64,000 nucleotides of DNA, from assembly GCF_900101815.1 (NCBI RefSeq), contig NZ_FNAO01000008.1, positions 88,027 to 152,026 on the forward strand. Direction: 5' to 3'. Within the stretch, counting starts at the first letter, position 1. Each line of letters starts with the position of its first letter. Made by a program: the position numbers and the translations under genes. Positions 47,607 to 55,545 of the stretch are shown one piece after another. The notes under the pieces were generated by a model. The model ran no database searches and was not told where the DNA came from. It was given only the letters and a program-made list of their open reading frames with translations. Source of the DNA: Pricia antarctica (GTDB lineage Bacteria; Bacteroidota; Bacteroidia; Flavobacteriales; Flavobacteriaceae).

Positions 47607-48719
47607 ATGGAAACATCTACACTTCCCGAGCGGCTCTATTCGTTAGATGCACTCCGAGGTTTTGACATGTTCTGGATCATCGGTGGGGAGGAACTATTTA
47701 AAAACTTGGGAGAAATCACCGGTTCCCCTTTTTGGGAGGCCATTTCCGGACAGCTAAACCATCCGGCCTGGCATGGGTTCGCAGCCTACGACCTTATTTT
47801 TCCTTTGTTCCTATTCTTGGCGGGCGTGGCCACTCCCTATTCCATCGGCAAACAATTGCAAAGGGGCACCGACCGAAAACAGCTACTTTTAAAAGTCATC
47901 AAACGCGGCCTCATCTTGGTCGTCTTGGGTATAATTTACAACAACGCACTTGAACTCAAACCCTTGGCGGAAATCCGATTCGGCAGTGTGCTGGGTCGCA
48001 TCGGCCTTGCCTACATGTTGGCAAACATTATTTATCTGTACTGTAAGCCGCGCACGCAGGTCATTTGGTTCGCAGGCATACTTTTAGGATATTGGCTCGC
48101 CCTGACCTTTGGATCCGCCCCCGGTTTTCCGGCAGGGGATATGAGTATGAAGGGCAACCTCACCTCCTATATTGATCGGCTGCTCATGCCCGGCAAGCTC
48201 TATCTCGGTATTCACGACCCCGAAGGGCTATTCAGCACCGTTCCTGCAATTTCCACTGCCTTATTAGGCATATTCACGGGAAATCTATTGCGCAGCACAC
48301 CCCCCGAAGGTAAGATGAAAGCGGTATATAAGATGGTAGCGACAGGCGTTGTTTGTATCATTCTGGCACAAATTTGGAACCTATTTTTCCCTATAAATAA
48401 AAATTTGTGGACCAGTTCTTTCGTATTGCAATGCGGCGGAATAAGCCTTTTGCTGATGGCGCTATTTTACTATATCATCGATATTTTGGGCCATCGCCAA
48501 TGGGCCTTCTTTTTCAAGGTCATCGGTATGAACTCCATCTTGATCTATATGTCCGGCCAGTTCATCAACTGGGAATATTCCACCGAAGCCTTTTTCGGAT
48601 GGCTCGGGCAGCTCATCGGTAATCCTTGGAACGCACTAGCCCTGGCCGTAGCCCTGATTGCCGTAAAATGGGTGTTTTTGTACGTGCTGTATAAGCAAAA
48701 GCTGTTTTTAAAGGTTTGA
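47607..48719 (+). CDS. HGSNAT-like membrane acyltransferase (DUF5009 family)
   Basis: A 370-residue inner-membrane protein with about ten transmembrane helices, related to heparan-alpha-glucosaminide N-acetyltransferase and DUF5009 proteins. The family start LYSLDALRGFDMFWIIGGEEL contains the DALRGF motif. A conserved His lies in NHPAWHGFAAYDLIFPLFLFLAGVA, the likely acetyl acceptor. GRIGLAYMLANIIYLY and the C-terminal GMNSILIYMSGQFINW also fit. It would transfer acetyl groups across the membrane to a sugar. It sits between trpC and trpF with gaps of 155 and 241 nt, so it looks inserted into the operon; a link to tryptophan is not expected. Confidence 0.9.
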   Translation: METSTLPERLYSLDALRGFDMFWIIGGEELFKNLGEITGSPFWEAISGQLNHPAWHGFAAYDLIFPLFLFLAGVATPYSIGKQLQRGTDRKQLLLKVIKRGLILVVLGIIYNNALELKPLAEIRFGSVLGRIGLAYMLANIIYLYCKPRTQVIWFAGILLGYWLALTFGSAPGFPAGDMSMKGNLTSYIDRLLMPGKLYLGIHDPEGLFSTVPAISTALLGIFTGNLLRSTPPEGKMKAVYKMVATGVVCIILAQIWNLFFPINKNLWTSSFVLQCGGISLLLMALFYYIIDILGHRQWAFFFKVIGMNSILIYMSGQFINWEYSTEAFFGWLGQLIGNPWNALALAVALIAVKWVFLYVLYKQKLFLKV

Positions 48720-48960
48720 GAAAGGATGATAAGAAGGAATCAATTTTTAGAAGTATTGCAATATGGAATGGCCAATAAGGAAAAGCGGTAATTCTTGTCC
48801 ACCCGAAAATGAAGGGACCTTGCCGGATGTTTTGGTTCTGCGGGTCGGGTTCTTGACTGTTCCGGTGGCGAAGGGAACCAATTAGGCAGAATATCCGTTG
48901 TAAGAGGTTCTTCCTGCTACGAAATGACAAGGTAAGAGCGAAAGTGAAAAAACGAACACC
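48720..48960. other. Spacer between the HGSNAT-like gene and trpF
   Basis: 241 bases without a credible gene. It has a stop-rich, GC-varied texture unlike the tight spacing elsewhere in the trp operon, and a CTACGAAATGACAAGG stretch like those in flavobacterial intergenic repeats. It may be a scar of the event that placed the acyltransferase gene here. Confidence 0.4.
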
Positions 48961-49641
48961 ATGAAACTGAAAATCTGCGGAATGAAAGCGAATACGGCGG
49001 AGGTAGCAGCTCTGCAGCCCGACTACCTAGGCTTTATTTTCTGGGAACCTTCCAGCAGGTTTTTTGAAGGCGAGATTCCAGAATTACCGGATCACATCCA
49101 AAAAGTAGGAGTTTTTGTGGATGCTTCGATACAAGAAATTCTAGATAAAATGGAAAAGCACAATTTACAGGCGGTGCAGTTGCATGGTGAAGAAAGTCCC
49201 GAATTTTGTGATGAACTACGAGTTAAGTCGAAGTTACTTGGGGTAAGGTCGAGCGCTGTCGAGACCTCCCTTGCGGAAACAAATCTCAAAATAATCAAAG
49301 TATTCTCAATTAAAGACGATTTCGATTTCAGCTTATTAGAGCCCTACGAAGAGCTCTGCGATTATTACCTTTTCGACACCCAAGGCAAATTCCCCGGCGG
49401 AAACGGCTATATCTTCGATTGGAGCGTACTCAAAAACTACGCTTCGACCAAACCTTACTTTTTAAGTGGGGGAATTGGGCTGGAAGATGCGGAAGCCATC
49501 AAAGAATTCAGGAAACGGCCAGAATCTAACTATTGTTACGCTCTTGATGTGAATAGTAGGTTTGAGATTGAGGCGGGGTTGAAGAATATAGAGCGATTGA
49601 AGGAATTTAAAGATTTAGCTGTTTCCCACCTATTCTTGTAA
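48961..49641 (+). CDS. trpF: Phosphoribosylanthranilate isomerase
   Basis: The 226-residue TrpF isomerizes phosphoribosylanthranilate. It has the start MKLKICGMKANTAEVAALQPDYLGFIF, with the catalytic Cys in ICGMK, QAVQLHGEESPEFC, the catalytic Asp in DYYLFDTQGKFPGGNG, YFLSGGIGLEDAEAI and ALDVNSRFEIEAGLKN. Residues about 93-108 (LGVRSSAVETSLAET) are an addition between two normal elements and are coded by a 20-bp element also found in the rpoB-rpoC spacer. The frame is kept, and all catalytic parts are present. Length exceeds the usual 205-210. Confidence 0.95.
   Translation: MKLKICGMKANTAEVAALQPDYLGFIFWEPSSRFFEGEIPELPDHIQKVGVFVDASIQEILDKMEKHNLQAVQLHGEESPEFCDELRVKSKLLGVRSSAVETSLAETNLKIIKVFSIKDDFDFSLLEPYEELCDYYLFDTQGKFPGGNGYIFDWSVLKNYASTKPYFLSGGIGLEDAEAIKEFRKRPESNYCYALDVNSRFEIEAGLKNIERLKEFKDLAVSHLFL
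49247..49266. repeat. Dispersed palindromic element inside trpF
   Basis: GGTCGAGCGCTGTCGAGACC is the reverse complement, with one mismatch in 20, of the element at 23609-23628. Here it is translated as part of trpF. Confidence 0.75.
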
Positions 49642-49694
49642 GCTTCCCTAAAATAACCATCCTAATTAAGACAACTGAAAAGAAACTATAAGCT

Positions 49695-50876
49695 ATGACA
49701 TACCACGCAAATAAAAAAGGCTACTACGGCGAATTCGGCGGGGCGTATATCCCCGAAATGCTCTACCCCAATTGTGAGGAGCTGCGCCAGAATTACATCC
49801 GCATTATGGAAGAACCTTCCTTTAAAGAGGAATTCGACCAGTTGCTAAAGGATTATGTAGGCCGTCCTACCCCGCTCTATTTCGCCAAAAGGCTATCCGA
49901 AAAATACGGGACCAAAATTTATCTCAAGCGGGAAGATCTCTGCCATACCGGCGCCCATAAAGTCAATAACACTATCGGACAGATATTGATGGCGCAACGC
50001 CTGGGTAAAAACCGGATTATCGCGGAGACCGGTGCGGGGCAACATGGTGTCGCCACGGCTACGGTCTGCGCCTTGATGGGTATCGAATGCATTGTTTATA
50101 TGGGTGAAATCGATATCGCCCGGCAGGCCCCGAACGTAGCCCGAATGAAAATGTTGGGTGCGGAAGTGCGACCGGCACTTTCGGGTAGCCGTACGTTAAA
50201 AGACGCTACCAATGAGGCCATTCGGGATTGGATAAATAATCCGGTGGATACACATTATATCATCGGCTCGGTCGTGGGGCCTCATCCCTACCCTGATATG
50301 GTGGCACGGTTTCAGTCCGTCATCTCCAAGGAAATCAAATGGCAGTTGCAGGAAAGAGAAGGGCGGGAGAATCCCGATTATGTGGTTGCGTGTGTAGGTG
50401 GGGGAAGCAATGCCGCAGGGGCCTATTACCATTATCTCGACAACCCCAATGTAGGTATTATTGCGGTGGAAGCAGCTGGAAAAGGAGTGAATTCCGGAGA
50501 AAGTGCCGCTACCTCGGCACTCGGTAAGGTAGGTATCATTCATGGCAGTAAAACCCTGTTGATGCAAACCACCGATGGACAAATTACCGAACCCTATTCT
50601 ATTTCCGCAGGACTCGACTACCCTGGCGTCGGCCCAATGCACGCGCATTTATTCAAATCAGGCCGTGGGGAATTCATTTCCATCACCGATGACGAGGCCA
50701 TGATTGCCGGACTCGAAATGGCGCAGTTAGAGGGTATCATTCCCGCCATAGAAACCTCACATGCCTTTGCGATTTTTAATCACAGAAAGTTTAAGGCAGA
50801 TGATGTAGTTGTGGTCAACCTATCGGGTCGGGGGGATAAGGATTTGGATACCTATATTGACTATTTTAAACTTTAA
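49695..50876 (+). CDS. trpB: Tryptophan synthase beta chain
   Basis: The 393-residue TrpB makes tryptophan from indole and serine with PLP. The PLP Lys is in [57 protein letters not shown] (phosphate loop) and [14 protein letters not shown] follow. The C-terminus has [16 protein letters not shown]. It lies 53 nt after trpF and 36 nt before trpA, and forms the alpha2-beta2 complex with TrpA. Confidence 0.99.
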   Translation: MTYHANKKGYYGEFGGAYIPEMLYPNCEELRQNYIRIMEEPSFKEEFDQLLKDYVGRPTPLYFAKRLSEKYGTKIYLKREDLCHTGAHKVNNTIGQILMAQRLGKNRIIAETGAGQHGVATATVCALMGIECIVYMGEIDIARQAPNVARMKMLGAEVRPALSGSRTLKDATNEAIRDWINNPVDTHYIIGSVVGPHPYPDMVARFQSVISKEIKWQLQEREGRENPDYVVACVGGGSNAAGAYYHYLDNPNVGIIAVEAAGKGVNSGESAATSALGKVGIIHGSKTLLMQTTDGQITEPYSISAGLDYPGVGPMHAHLFKSGRGEFISITDDEAMIAGLEMAQLEGIIPAIETSHAFAIFNHRKFKADDVVVVNLSGRGDKDLDTYIDYFKL

Positions 50877-50912
50877 AAGATGAATGACCTGCATAAAATA
50901 AGATAATTACAC

Positions 50913-51677
50913 ATGAATAATCGTATAAATAATAAAATGAACTCAGAGGGCAAACTCCTCTCCATTTACTTCACAGCGGGTTACCCTGCATTGAACGACA
51001 CCGCCAAAATCATCCAAGATTTAGAGAAAAACGGGGTCGATATGATTGAAATCGGACTGCCTTTTAGCGACCCATTAGCGGATGGGCCGACCATACAAGC
51101 AAGCTCAACCGCTGCTCTTAAAAACGGAATGACCACCGAAATCCTTTTCGAACAGTTAAAGAATATCAGGAATTCCGTTTCGATTCCGCTGATCATCATG
51201 GGATACTTCAATCCCATGCTGCAATACGGCGTGGAGGCCTTTTGCGAAAAATGTGAGGAAATTGGCATAGACGGACTCATCATTCCTGATTTACCGGTCG
51301 ATGTATATCATGAGGAATATCAGAAAACTTTCGAGAAATATGGACTTATCAACGTCTTCTTGATTACGCCACAGACCTCGGAAGAGCGTATCCGATTTAT
51401 CGATAAAGTTTCCAAGGGGTTCATCTACATGGTGAGTTCGGCCAGTGTCACCGGTTCTGGCAAGGGGTTTGGCCATATGCAGACCGATTATTTCAAACGG
51501 ATTTCCGACATGCAACTTTCCAACCCGCAAATTGTAGGTTTCGGCATCAAGGATACCGAGACCTATCAGCAAGCGACCAAAACCGCTAAAGGCGCGATAA
51601 TCGGGTCGGCGTTTATCAATCATTTAACGGAAAGTGGTACTGATTCCGTTTCAGATTTTATTGCAAAAATTCATTGA
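50913..51677 (+). CDS. trpA: Tryptophan synthase alpha chain
   Basis: The 254-residue TrpA cleaves indole-glycerol phosphate and passes indole to TrpB. The catalytic Glu is in DMIEIGLPFSDPLADGPTIQ, the catalytic Asp in LIIPDLPVDVYHEEY. SVTGSGKG and VGFGIKDTETYQQATKTAKGAIIGSAF complete the phosphate site. The stop TGA shares its A with the ATG of the next gene. Confidence 0.99.
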   Translation: MNNRINNKMNSEGKLLSIYFTAGYPALNDTAKIIQDLEKNGVDMIEIGLPFSDPLADGPTIQASSTAALKNGMTTEILFEQLKNIRNSVSIPLIIMGYFNPMLQYGVEAFCEKCEEIGIDGLIIPDLPVDVYHEEYQKTFEKYGLINVFLITPQTSEERIRFIDKVSKGFIYMVSSASVTGSGKGFGHMQTDYFKRISDMQLSNPQIVGFGIKDTETYQQATKTAKGAIIGSAFINHLTESGTDSVSDFIAKIH

Positions 51678-51910
51678 TGAAAGAGCTTGTCAATAATTGG
51701 AAAATAATCATTCTACTCTGTGTTGCCATAGGTATGGCACCTTTCTATCCAGAACCTCATATATGGGGCAAAATTAAATGGATTTCAGGTGGTGCCGTCG
51801 GCATGCAACCTCAAGATTGGTTCGATCTATTCTTTCATGGATTTCCGTTTTTGCTTTTACTTCGGTTAATCTTTACAAAAAACAACTCCGGTCTTGAAAA
51901 CAGAAATTGA
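51677..51910 (+). CDS. Small membrane protein coupled to trpA
   Basis: A 77-residue protein that I do not recognise. It has two hydrophobic segments, about 10-24 (IIILLCVAIGMAPFYP) and 49-63 (FFHGFPFLLLLRLIF), separated by a short loop with WGKIKWISGGAVGMQPQDW. The ATG overlaps the trpA stop (TGATG), which implies translational coupling and makes the frame real. It ends the trp operon. Two short helices with a Trp-rich loop fit a small inner-membrane protein; no function is proposed. Confidence 0.75.
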   Translation: MKELVNNWKIIILLCVAIGMAPFYPEPHIWGKIKWISGGAVGMQPQDWFDLFFHGFPFLLLLRLIFTKNNSGLENRN

Positions 51911-52028
51911 TTTTTCGGAAGATGACACTTGTAAGCTACTAATATAAAGACTATTAGACTGCCCAATCTCAAATAATAGCTTAGCTGTAATTATTTTAAA
52001 AACCATTGAAAGGCCCTTCTACTCCAAA

Positions 52029-54575
52029 TCAAGCCGAATTACGACTCGCATTAATATTCCCGTATAGCGATCTAGTCACTATTTTTTCGTATTCCTCTTT
52101 GAACTTGGCATTTTGCCCAATTTTTTGAAGGGCATACTGCTGTATGGCCAACAGGGGCAATACGATATTTTCCCTAATCTTCACCGATTCACGGGAAACG
52201 CCCTCGTTCTGCATCAGAATATCAAATCCGCTGATGAGCAATAGCATTTCTTTGGAAAGTTCGTATTCCTTATGCAGAATTTTCCAAAAGTCCCCGTATT
52301 CCGGGTCTTCCTTCATGTAACTGGTCAGCTCGAAATAGCATTTGGTCAACGACATCATACTATTCAGCATCAAGGCTTTAAAAAAGGGTACTTCCTTGAA
52401 CAGGGTTTTGACCTCCTTAATCCTACCATCGTCCTTTAGCGTCTTGATTGCCGTACCGATTCCGAAATAACCGGGTACGTTCTGTTTCAATTGGCTCCAA
52501 GAACCTACGAACGAAATGGCGCGCAAATCGGTCAGTTCCAGCTTGGCCTTATTGCCACGCTTGCCGGGCCTACTACCGATGTTCGCCTTGGTGTAATATT
52601 TTAAGGTACTTTTATTTTCCAAATACGGAATGAACATCTCGTGCCGCTTCAAAGCATCGTATTTTGCAAAGCTCAGTTCGGAAAGTTCTTCCATCAGTTT
52701 ACGCGAATCTTTTGAAATCACGTTTTCCTTTCCGAAAAGGTTGTTCGAAAGGCCGGCAGTGAGCAACTGTTCCGAATTGTGCATGAACTGTTCTTTGGTG
52801 CCGTAGGTACTCGTAATCGTCTGGCCTTGAATGGTCAACTGAATTTCGTGGTTCGCTACATCTTTAGTCTGTGCGGCGTAGAAACGGTGGGTCTTTCCAC
52901 CACCACGGGCCGGTGGACCGCCGCGACCATCGAAGAACACCGCTTTGATACCGTTCTTTTTACACACTTTCGATAGGGTTTCCTTTGTTTTTAGAATGGA
53001 CCAGTTGGCCTTGAGATAGCCTCCATCTTTGGTGCCGTCCGAAAAACCGAGCATAATGGTCTGCACGTTGTCGCGCCGCTCTAAATGTGCCCGATATTCC
53101 GGCATTTCGAATAGGGCTTCCATCGTAGCTTCCGCGCCGTCCATCCCGTTCATGGTCTCGAACAGGGGTACGATGTCAAAAGTGATTTTATCGGCATCCC
53201 ATCCGCACCATCGGAACAGTCCGTAGACGAAAAGTACGGAGAAAATATCCTCCGAATTACTGATGATATAGCGATTGCATCCTTCCTCGCCGTTTTTGTT
53301 CTGAATTTCTTTTAATTGTGAGATATTGATCAAGGTATCCTTTACAATATCATCCGAAAAATCCGCGGCATCCACCTTCAAATCTTTATGCAACAGGATA
53401 TCGACCAATGCTGCCTGATCGAGTTCATCAAGATTATCCTTTATAATACCATTTTGCTTTAAAATACTTTCCACCACCAAAATGTGCTTGCTCTGATCTT
53501 GACGTATATCCAAAGTCGCGAAATGGGTCTTGAAAATCTTGACCTTGTCGATAAGGTGTTCGAGATCTTTAATGTAGAGAGCGTGGTACTTTTCGGTAAG
53601 GGTTTCGCGTATAGCCTCCAAAGGCTCAATAAGGTCTTGGTAATCGACCGTTTGGTTCCTATTGAACATAGCCACATACAGGCTGTCCCGTAATTTGTTC
53701 AAAGGTTCTTGCACCTGTTTAAAAGTCAGTTTTTTCCGGAGTTCCTTCAGGTCGTTGTAATAACATTTCATCAAGGTAACGCGCAGCTCATCGGCCACAT
53801 CTTTGGTAATATCGGCGGTTACGAACGGGTTACCATCACGATCCCCACCGGGCCAAAAACCGAGCTTCATGATTTTATGGTTCTCAAAATTAGAATTAGG
53901 CACATTGCTCTTGATATAGGAAAAAAGATCTCCGACGGCATCATAGTACACGTTACGGAGGATATAAATAATGTTTTTCGCCTCATCGAGAGGGGTCGGT
54001 TTGGTGGCGTTTATCAGGGATGTGAGTCCCAATTGCTGTAAAGTCAGGTCGATGTCGTTGATACGGTCATCTAAAATAAGCGAGCGTAGTTCGGCGATAA
54101 TGTCAAGTACCGCGGGCGTATAAAATTGGGTAGGATGTGCAGTGAAAACGATACGCGCGCTAAAGGTGGACAGCTGTTCGGCAAGCTTGTCCCAATTCTT
54201 GTTCTTGTCAACGAACTGAAAATAATCTTTGATGGATAACGAGCTACTGTGTTCGTGCAGCTTTGGAAAAGCGGCATCTTCAACGCTATCGTATAAAACC
54301 ACTTGACGTTCGACGTACTGGATGATACGAAACATAAAGTCGATCTGTTCCTTTTCATCATTGATATCTGCATAGTTCTTGAAAAATGTATCCAGAATCT
54401 CTTGGGGATGTTTCCCTGATTTCAATCCCTTTTCACATTGATCGAAAAGTAAGGGAATGAGCATGCCCACGTTTTCGATATTACGGTACGGTAGGTTTAA
54501 AAATAAACTGTTATAAACATTGAATTTGTTGGTAACGGATTTCTTAAAGGTTTCGAGTCTTTCTGTTTGATGCAT
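52029..54575 (-). CDS. ppc: Phosphoenolpyruvate carboxylase
   Basis: The 848-residue PEPC makes oxaloacetate from PEP and bicarbonate, an anaplerotic step in the cytosol. Active-site blocks are recognisable: VFTAHPTQFYTPAVLD with the catalytic His (about 145), FWPGGDRDGNPFVTADI, MLGFSDGTKDGGYLKANW, and the FFDGRGGPPARGGGKTHRF loop. It is divergent from the E. coli type: TAHPTQ replaces TAHPTE, and the C-terminus is NASRNSA where QNTG is usual. This fits a Bacteroidota subgroup. It is one of two oxaloacetate-forming carboxylases here, with pyc 1 kb away. Confidence 0.95.
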   Translation of the reverse strand: MHQTERLETFKKSVTNKFNVYNSLFLNLPYRNIENVGMLIPLLFDQCEKGLKSGKHPQEILDTFFKNYADINDEKEQIDFMFRIIQYVERQVVLYDSVEDAAFPKLHEHSSSLSIKDYFQFVDKNKNWDKLAEQLSTFSARIVFTAHPTQFYTPAVLDIIAELRSLILDDRINDIDLTLQQLGLTSLINATKPTPLDEAKNIIYILRNVYYDAVGDLFSYIKSNVPNSNFENHKIMKLGFWPGGDRDGNPFVTADITKDVADELRVTLMKCYYNDLKELRKKLTFKQVQEPLNKLRDSLYVAMFNRNQTVDYQDLIEPLEAIRETLTEKYHALYIKDLEHLIDKVKIFKTHFATLDIRQDQSKHILVVESILKQNGIIKDNLDELDQAALVDILLHKDLKVDAADFSDDIVKDTLINISQLKEIQNKNGEEGCNRYIISNSEDIFSVLFVYGLFRWCGWDADKITFDIVPLFETMNGMDGAEATMEALFEMPEYRAHLERRDNVQTIMLGFSDGTKDGGYLKANWSILKTKETLSKVCKKNGIKAVFFDGRGGPPARGGGKTHRFYAAQTKDVANHEIQLTIQGQTITSTYGTKEQFMHNSEQLLTAGLSNNLFGKENVISKDSRKLMEELSELSFAKYDALKRHEMFIPYLENKSTLKYYTKANIGSRPGKRGNKAKLELTDLRAISFVGSWSQLKQNVPGYFGIGTAIKTLKDDGRIKEVKTLFKEVPFFKALMLNSMMSLTKCYFELTSYMKEDPEYGDFWKILHKEYELSKEMLLLISGFDILMQNEGVSRESVKIRENIVLPLLAIQQYALQKIGQNAKFKEEYEKIVTRSLYGNINASRNSA

Positions 54576-54800
54576 ATATAAGTAGTGAATTTAATTTTTG
54601 AGGATGTAAATGAATCTATAAATATCGGGATAAATGCCTTTTGGAGGGAACTATTTTATCCCAAATAACAAAATAACGCACCTACACCACAAAAACAACA
54701 GGTTTCACAACAAAAATTTCAATTCAGCGGGATGTCAGGGTACTTTTACTATGTAATAAAAACGAAATAAGACTTTTCATTTTCATATAGTGTTCTCGTA

Positions 54801-54832
54801 AAAGAGCCTTGCCTTCCCCGGTAGGGCTCTTT
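54801..54832 (-). terminator. Terminator after the DNA glycosylase-like gene
   Basis: AAAGAGCC/GGCTCTTT stem with a 16-nt GC-rich loop, T-run on the minus strand, just after the stop codon at 54840. Confidence 0.8.
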
Positions 54833-54839
54833 TTAGTTA

Positions 54840-55502
54840 CTAAAAAAACGGGGCATACTGCATCACCCTAAAATCGACGGTGTTGAAATTGGGGTTTTCA
54901 TCCTTCATTTTTTTATAGGATGCCAAACTGCCGACCGCCCTGTTGGCCGCCCCAGAAGGAGCCGTTAACGAAACCGTTTTGATGATCCGGTCATTTTCCG
55001 AAGGAAGTATAAAACGATGAATACGGGGAACCTCACCGGAAACTAATTCCAATTGCAAACCGTAGTCTTTCAAATGTTTCCTGAAAAAATATTCGGGCCC
55101 ATTTTTACTGTTTCCACCGGTAAACAAGAGCGTATCGATATTGGGATAAGCCTGAAGTATCCTCACCAAATCCCGAAGCTGTACGTTTTGCATGCCAAGG
55201 TCGGAGGCATCCATTTTTTCTCTTTCCGCCCCTTCGACGATATCGCAGATGCCGATACGCCTTTTGAAAAGAAACTGTTTGCGCTGTTCGATGGCTTCCC
55301 GGGTCGTTTCGTATACCAGCCCTAAATCAAAGATTTCGTCTAAAATAGGCCATAGCTGTCCGTTGCGGCTTCCATAGCAGAAGTCGACATCACCTTCGCA
55401 AAGCTCTCGGCTGGTAAACCGCGGTGGCGGAAGCGTGCCAACAATCAGTGTGGTGGCTTCCGGAAAAAGAAAAGGCCCGTATGGATGTGTATGTAGAAAC
55501 AA
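54840..55502 (-). CDS. Uracil-DNA glycosylase superfamily protein
   Basis: A 220-residue protein that looks like a DNA base-excision glycosylase. The N-terminal ATTLIVGTLPPPRFTSRELCEGD holds the Gly-x-x-Pro-type water-activating loop. FCYGSRNGQLWPILDEIF resembles the YGxxxNxFWPIL motif of the DNA-deoxyinosine/uracil glycosylase group. GICDIVEGAEREKMDASD and SLTAPSGAANRA, near the end, match the His/Ser-loop area, although the normal HPSP is changed to TAPSG. Which damaged base it removes cannot be told. It lies 43 nt after pyc in the same direction and ends at a terminator. Confidence 0.75.
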   Translation of the reverse strand: MFLHTHPYGPFLFPEATTLIVGTLPPPRFTSRELCEGDVDFCYGSRNGQLWPILDEIFDLGLVYETTREAIEQRKQFLFKRRIGICDIVEGAEREKMDASDLGMQNVQLRDLVRILQAYPNIDTLLFTGGNSKNGPEYFFRKHLKDYGLQLELVSGEVPRIHRFILPSENDRIIKTVSLTAPSGAANRAVGSLASYKKMKDENPNFNTVDFRVMQYAPFF

Positions 55503-55545
55503 TCGGATATGATTTTGAAGTTACGTTTGGACTCGAACTTATCGC

